From NCBI RefSeq assembly GCF_905220415.1, contig NC_059555.1:9106001-9170000 (forward strand): a stretch of 64,000 nucleotides of DNA, given 5' to 3'. Numbering within the stretch: the stretch's first letter is position 1; the number at the start of each line of letters is the position of its first letter. The stretch is from Colias croceus. Taxonomy: Eukaryota > Arthropoda > Insecta > Lepidoptera > Pieridae. Position numbers and translations under genes: made by a program. This document shows positions 62,801 to 64,000 of this stretch, piece after piece. The notes beneath the pieces are model-generated. The model did not search any database, was not told the DNA's origin, and saw only the letters and a list, made by a program, of their open reading frames with translations.

Positions 62801-63738
62801 AGATAGCCCATTTATCAAGGAAGGTTATAGGCTATATATCATCTCGCGGAGATCAACAGGCGTGTAAAACCGCGGATCACAGTTAGTGTACAATACTTGC
62901 GTAAAACACAAGAAAATAATATGTTAATTAACATCTTATTTACTTTAATTTTGCAGGTAGTCCGTAAACTAGGCGAGTTATTTTCTCTCAGGCATCGTCT
63001 CACTGTAGAATCAGATCTACTCGACACTCCGGACTTCTACTGGGAGGAAGAAACGTTGGAACGGCTGTATTCCAACACAGTGGCGTATTTTACTATTCCC
63101 CGACGGACTAGGGTATGTTATAACTTTGGTTTTATTTTCAATTCGTTTTGGGGATAACTTTCACTGTCGAATTTCTGAAACTTCTTTCCTCTTGGTCAGC
63201 AATCTGACTGATGATTTCATCAACCGATTGTTTGTTTGATTGACCGATTGTTTCATGGATCGATAGATTGTTCATTTTCTACATCTTTTAATAGATTGAT
63301 CGTTTTATTTATTAAACGTAATTTGAAGTTATACTTCTTTTGGCGCGATGGAGAAAAATGATGAGAGTGAATTTTTACGATGCGCGCGCACACCGACACT
63401 TAAATTTAACAGCATGAAGTTAGTTCTAGGTGGTATGAAAATTGATAATTATTCTCAAGTAGTATATTCTAGTATTTTTTTTTCCATACGCCAAAGAAGT
63501 ATAACTTCTAACGCGTGTACATAAGTACACACACTCTTTTTTATCTTCCCAGGTACTAAACGATCGTCTATCCCACTGTGTGGAACTACTAGAGCTCCTG
63601 TCCTCGTGGGCAGCGGACAGACATCATGTACGTCTAGAGTGGATGGTCATAGCGCTGATCCTGGCTGAAGTGTGCTTTGAGCTGCTGCACTGCTTCGAGC
63701 GGTATGTTGTTAGGGAGCGGGAGGCTTTGGAGGGGTAG
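59481..63738 (+). CDS. RMND1: RMND1 homologue (mitochondrial DUF155 protein), seven exons
   Basis: Inner-membrane protein needed for mitochondrial translation in other animals. Seven plus-strand exons join in one 383-codon frame (382 aa): 59481-59851, 60198-60350, 61311-61388, 61581-61658, 62300-62426, 62957-63112 and 63553-63738; all introns GT-AG and phase-consistent. The N-terminus MTSFLSRIAINVIRSTAHKS is basic and amphipathic as for mitochondrial import. The DUF155 domain includes AYATADSYDLKGLKEAL (about 100-116), IFFKEGAVVFWN (about 146-157), a KLGELFSLRHRL motif (about 273-284), SDLLDTPDFYWE (about 288-299) and VLNDRLSHCVELLELL (322-337). A C-terminal transmembrane helix follows RLEWM (WMVIALILAEVCFELL, about 351-366). 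These match human RMND1 closely in order and spacing. Confidence 0.94.
60198..60350 (+). CDS. RMND1: RMND1 exon 2 (residues 124-175)
   Basis: Acceptor TCTGTTTTCAG; LKTEVGDVMVANAVYTIGDE and IIFFKEGAVVFWN; donor GTAAGT, phase 2. Confidence 0.93.
60640..60930 (+). mobile_element. LINE 3' fragment in RMND1 intron 2
   Basis: A frame from about 60681 to TAA at 60840-60842 reads VRFARHFLPRTTLLWNKLPP, then FKKKAYTHLKSLLPP, the usual C-terminus of a non-LTR reverse transcriptase, followed by a short 3' UTR with GGTCGCCTGCTCCATTGCCG and an AATAAA-like tail. Confidence 0.65.
61038..61230 (-). mobile_element. Non-autonomous Helitron, second family
   Basis: ACTAGCTTACCGCCCGCGGC left end and TTTTATACTATGTAGTGA right end, the reverse of 19823-20005. 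RMND1 intron 2. Confidence 0.55.
61311..61388 (+). CDS. RMND1: RMND1 exon 3 (residues 175-201)
   Basis: Acceptor ATATTTACAG; FETESYPREVVNKEREVMTY; donor GTAAGT, phase 2. Confidence 0.88.
61581..61658 (+). CDS. RMND1: RMND1 exon 4 (residues 201-227)
   Basis: Acceptor TTTATTTCAG; KKCHLQESCFALVPNGENSL; donor GTAATA, phase 2. Confidence 0.88.
61705..62005 (+). mobile_element. Lep1-like Helitron with internal insertion
   Basis: TCTATTCTAATATTATAAAC start; the core is interrupted after CTCAAGAACTTCT by about 110 bp of unrelated sequence before CTGGTCCGATTTGAAAAATT. The 3' end is degenerate. RMND1 intron 4. Confidence 0.55.
62068..62282 (+). mobile_element. tRNA-derived SINE next to RMND1 exon 5
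   Basis: Head ACCGCCTCCTCGGTACAGTG with A-box-like TACAGTGGTTAACG and B-box GGTTCGATTCC (62121-62131), then an A-run and body with GGCTGATCACCCACTTGTCC and CCCCACTAGGGGACATGGGA. It ends about 18 bp before exon 5. A degenerate head of the same family is at 9754-9816. Confidence 0.7.
62300..62426 (+). CDS. RMND1: RMND1 exon 5 (residues 227-269)
   Basis: Acceptor GTTATTTCCCAG; SHAMAQSARLGAWEARLETL, the SNALCLSVKLAIWEASLD-equivalent; ends DKKE at donor GTGGGT, phase 0. A SINE ends about 18 bp upstream of the exon. Confidence 0.9.
62712..62887 (+). mobile_element. Lep1-like non-autonomous Helitron
   Basis: TCTATACTAATATTATAAAG start, TGAAAAATTCTTTCGGTGTT core, ends ACAGTTAGT (one change from CTAGT). 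RMND1 intron 5. Confidence 0.6.
62957..63112 (+). CDS. RMND1: RMND1 exon 6 (residues 270-321)
   Basis: Acceptor TTAATTTTGCAG; VVRKLGELFSLRHRLTVESD, DFYWEEETLERLY; donor GTATGT, phase 0. Confidence 0.94.
63326..63507. mobile_element. Small inverted-repeat element in RMND1 intron 6
   Basis: GAAGTTATACTTCTTTTGGCG at the left and CGCCAAAGAAGTATAACTTC at the right are inverted repeats with one extra T. The sequence just beyond the right end continues to resemble 1-58. Boundaries beyond the repeats are not resolved. Confidence 0.55.
63553..63738 (+). CDS. RMND1: RMND1 exon 7 (residues 322-382)
   Basis: Acceptor TTATCTTCCCAG; VLNDRLSHCVELLELLSSWA and the C-terminal membrane helix; TAG at 63736-63738. 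Longer than the human end by about 13 residues. Confidence 0.93.
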   Translation, partial: VLNDRLSHCVELLELLSSWAADRHHVRLEWMVIALILAEVCFELLHCFERYVVREREALEG

Positions 63739-63914
63739 GAGGGATAAAATTAACAAAAAAAAACGAAAAAATAGGTGTAGGATTAATATTGGAGGGGTAC
63801 AATAGAAAAAAAATGAGGTTAATCCCAACTTATCTTATAAAAATGGGGGATATTATACAAAAAAAAGGTTTTTACCCCTAATAATCTACAGATGCGAGGA
63901 ATAATATAACAAGT

Positions 63915-63931
63915 GGGGGGGGGGGGGGGGG
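63915..63931 (+). repeat. G17 homopolymer
   Basis: Seventeen consecutive G in an AT-rich setting, 176 bp past the RMND1 stop. May be a sequencing-sensitive tract; its true length is uncertain. Confidence 0.6.
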
Positions 63932-63933
63932 AA

Positions 63934-64000
63934 TCCCTACTAATATTATAAATGCAAAAATTACTCTGTCTGTCTACCTCTTCTTCATGGATAAACCACG
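63934..64000 (+). mobile_element. Start of a non-autonomous Helitron (cut by window end)
   Basis: TCCCTACTAATATTATAAAT plus an ACTCTGTCTGTCTACC run matches the 5' end of the family at 8668; the rest lies outside. Confidence 0.45.

Overview
The window looks like lepidopteran (moth or butterfly) nuclear DNA. It is AT-rich, its genes have GT-AG introns, and it is packed with short non-autonomous Helitrons ending in a small GC hairpin plus CTAGT (Lep1-like; name from memory, not checked). It also holds tRNA-headed SINEs, many small inverted-repeat elements and LINE fragments. No viral, bacterial or CRISPR feature was seen.

Layout. Positions 1-1118 hold the last intron and terminal exon of an unrecognised plus-strand gene that begins outside the window. 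Positions 1916-5473 hold two intronless, divergently transcribed serine carboxypeptidase paralogues of the CPVL/vitellogenic carboxypeptidase type. Positions 6055-7332 (minus) hold an intronless UAP56/Hel25E RNA helicase. Positions 10373-48703 (minus) hold a nucleoredoxin gene (NXN) of six exons and 472 codons. I joined its exons by hand; every splice junction is GT-AG and phase-consistent. Two introns of about 17.5 and 17.9 kb make up most of the window and are filled with mobile elements. Positions 51276-58554 (plus) hold a ten-exon EME1/Mms4 gene (374 aa), the non-catalytic partner of MUS81. Positions 59481-63738 (plus) hold a seven-exon RMND1 gene (382 aa), a mitochondrial DUF155 protein. 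The protein-coding genes are housekeeping or digestive/lysosomal in type and show no common pathway.

Accessory content. The most interesting parts are (i) a partial tandem triplication of EME1 exon 5, in which copy 2 has splice phases compatible with use as an alternative exon and copy 3 differs from the real exon only at synonymous sites but is split by a LINE; (ii) a probable 3.46-kb Helitron at 40403-43866 carrying a two-exon, 104-codon spliced reading frame and a 0.9-kb minisatellite; (iii) a 1,370-bp foldback element with a perfect 9-bp target duplication (Mutator-like) at 27629-28998; (iv) a perfectly identical 310-bp tandem duplication of a tRNA-headed SINE at 14611-15300; and (v) several MITE families with TTA/TAA target duplications, one longer member of which encodes a THAP-like zinc-finger start.

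Limits. Exon calls rest on reading frames, splice consensus and remembered family sequences, not on alignments. UTRs and promoters were not determined. Transposon family names are tentative.
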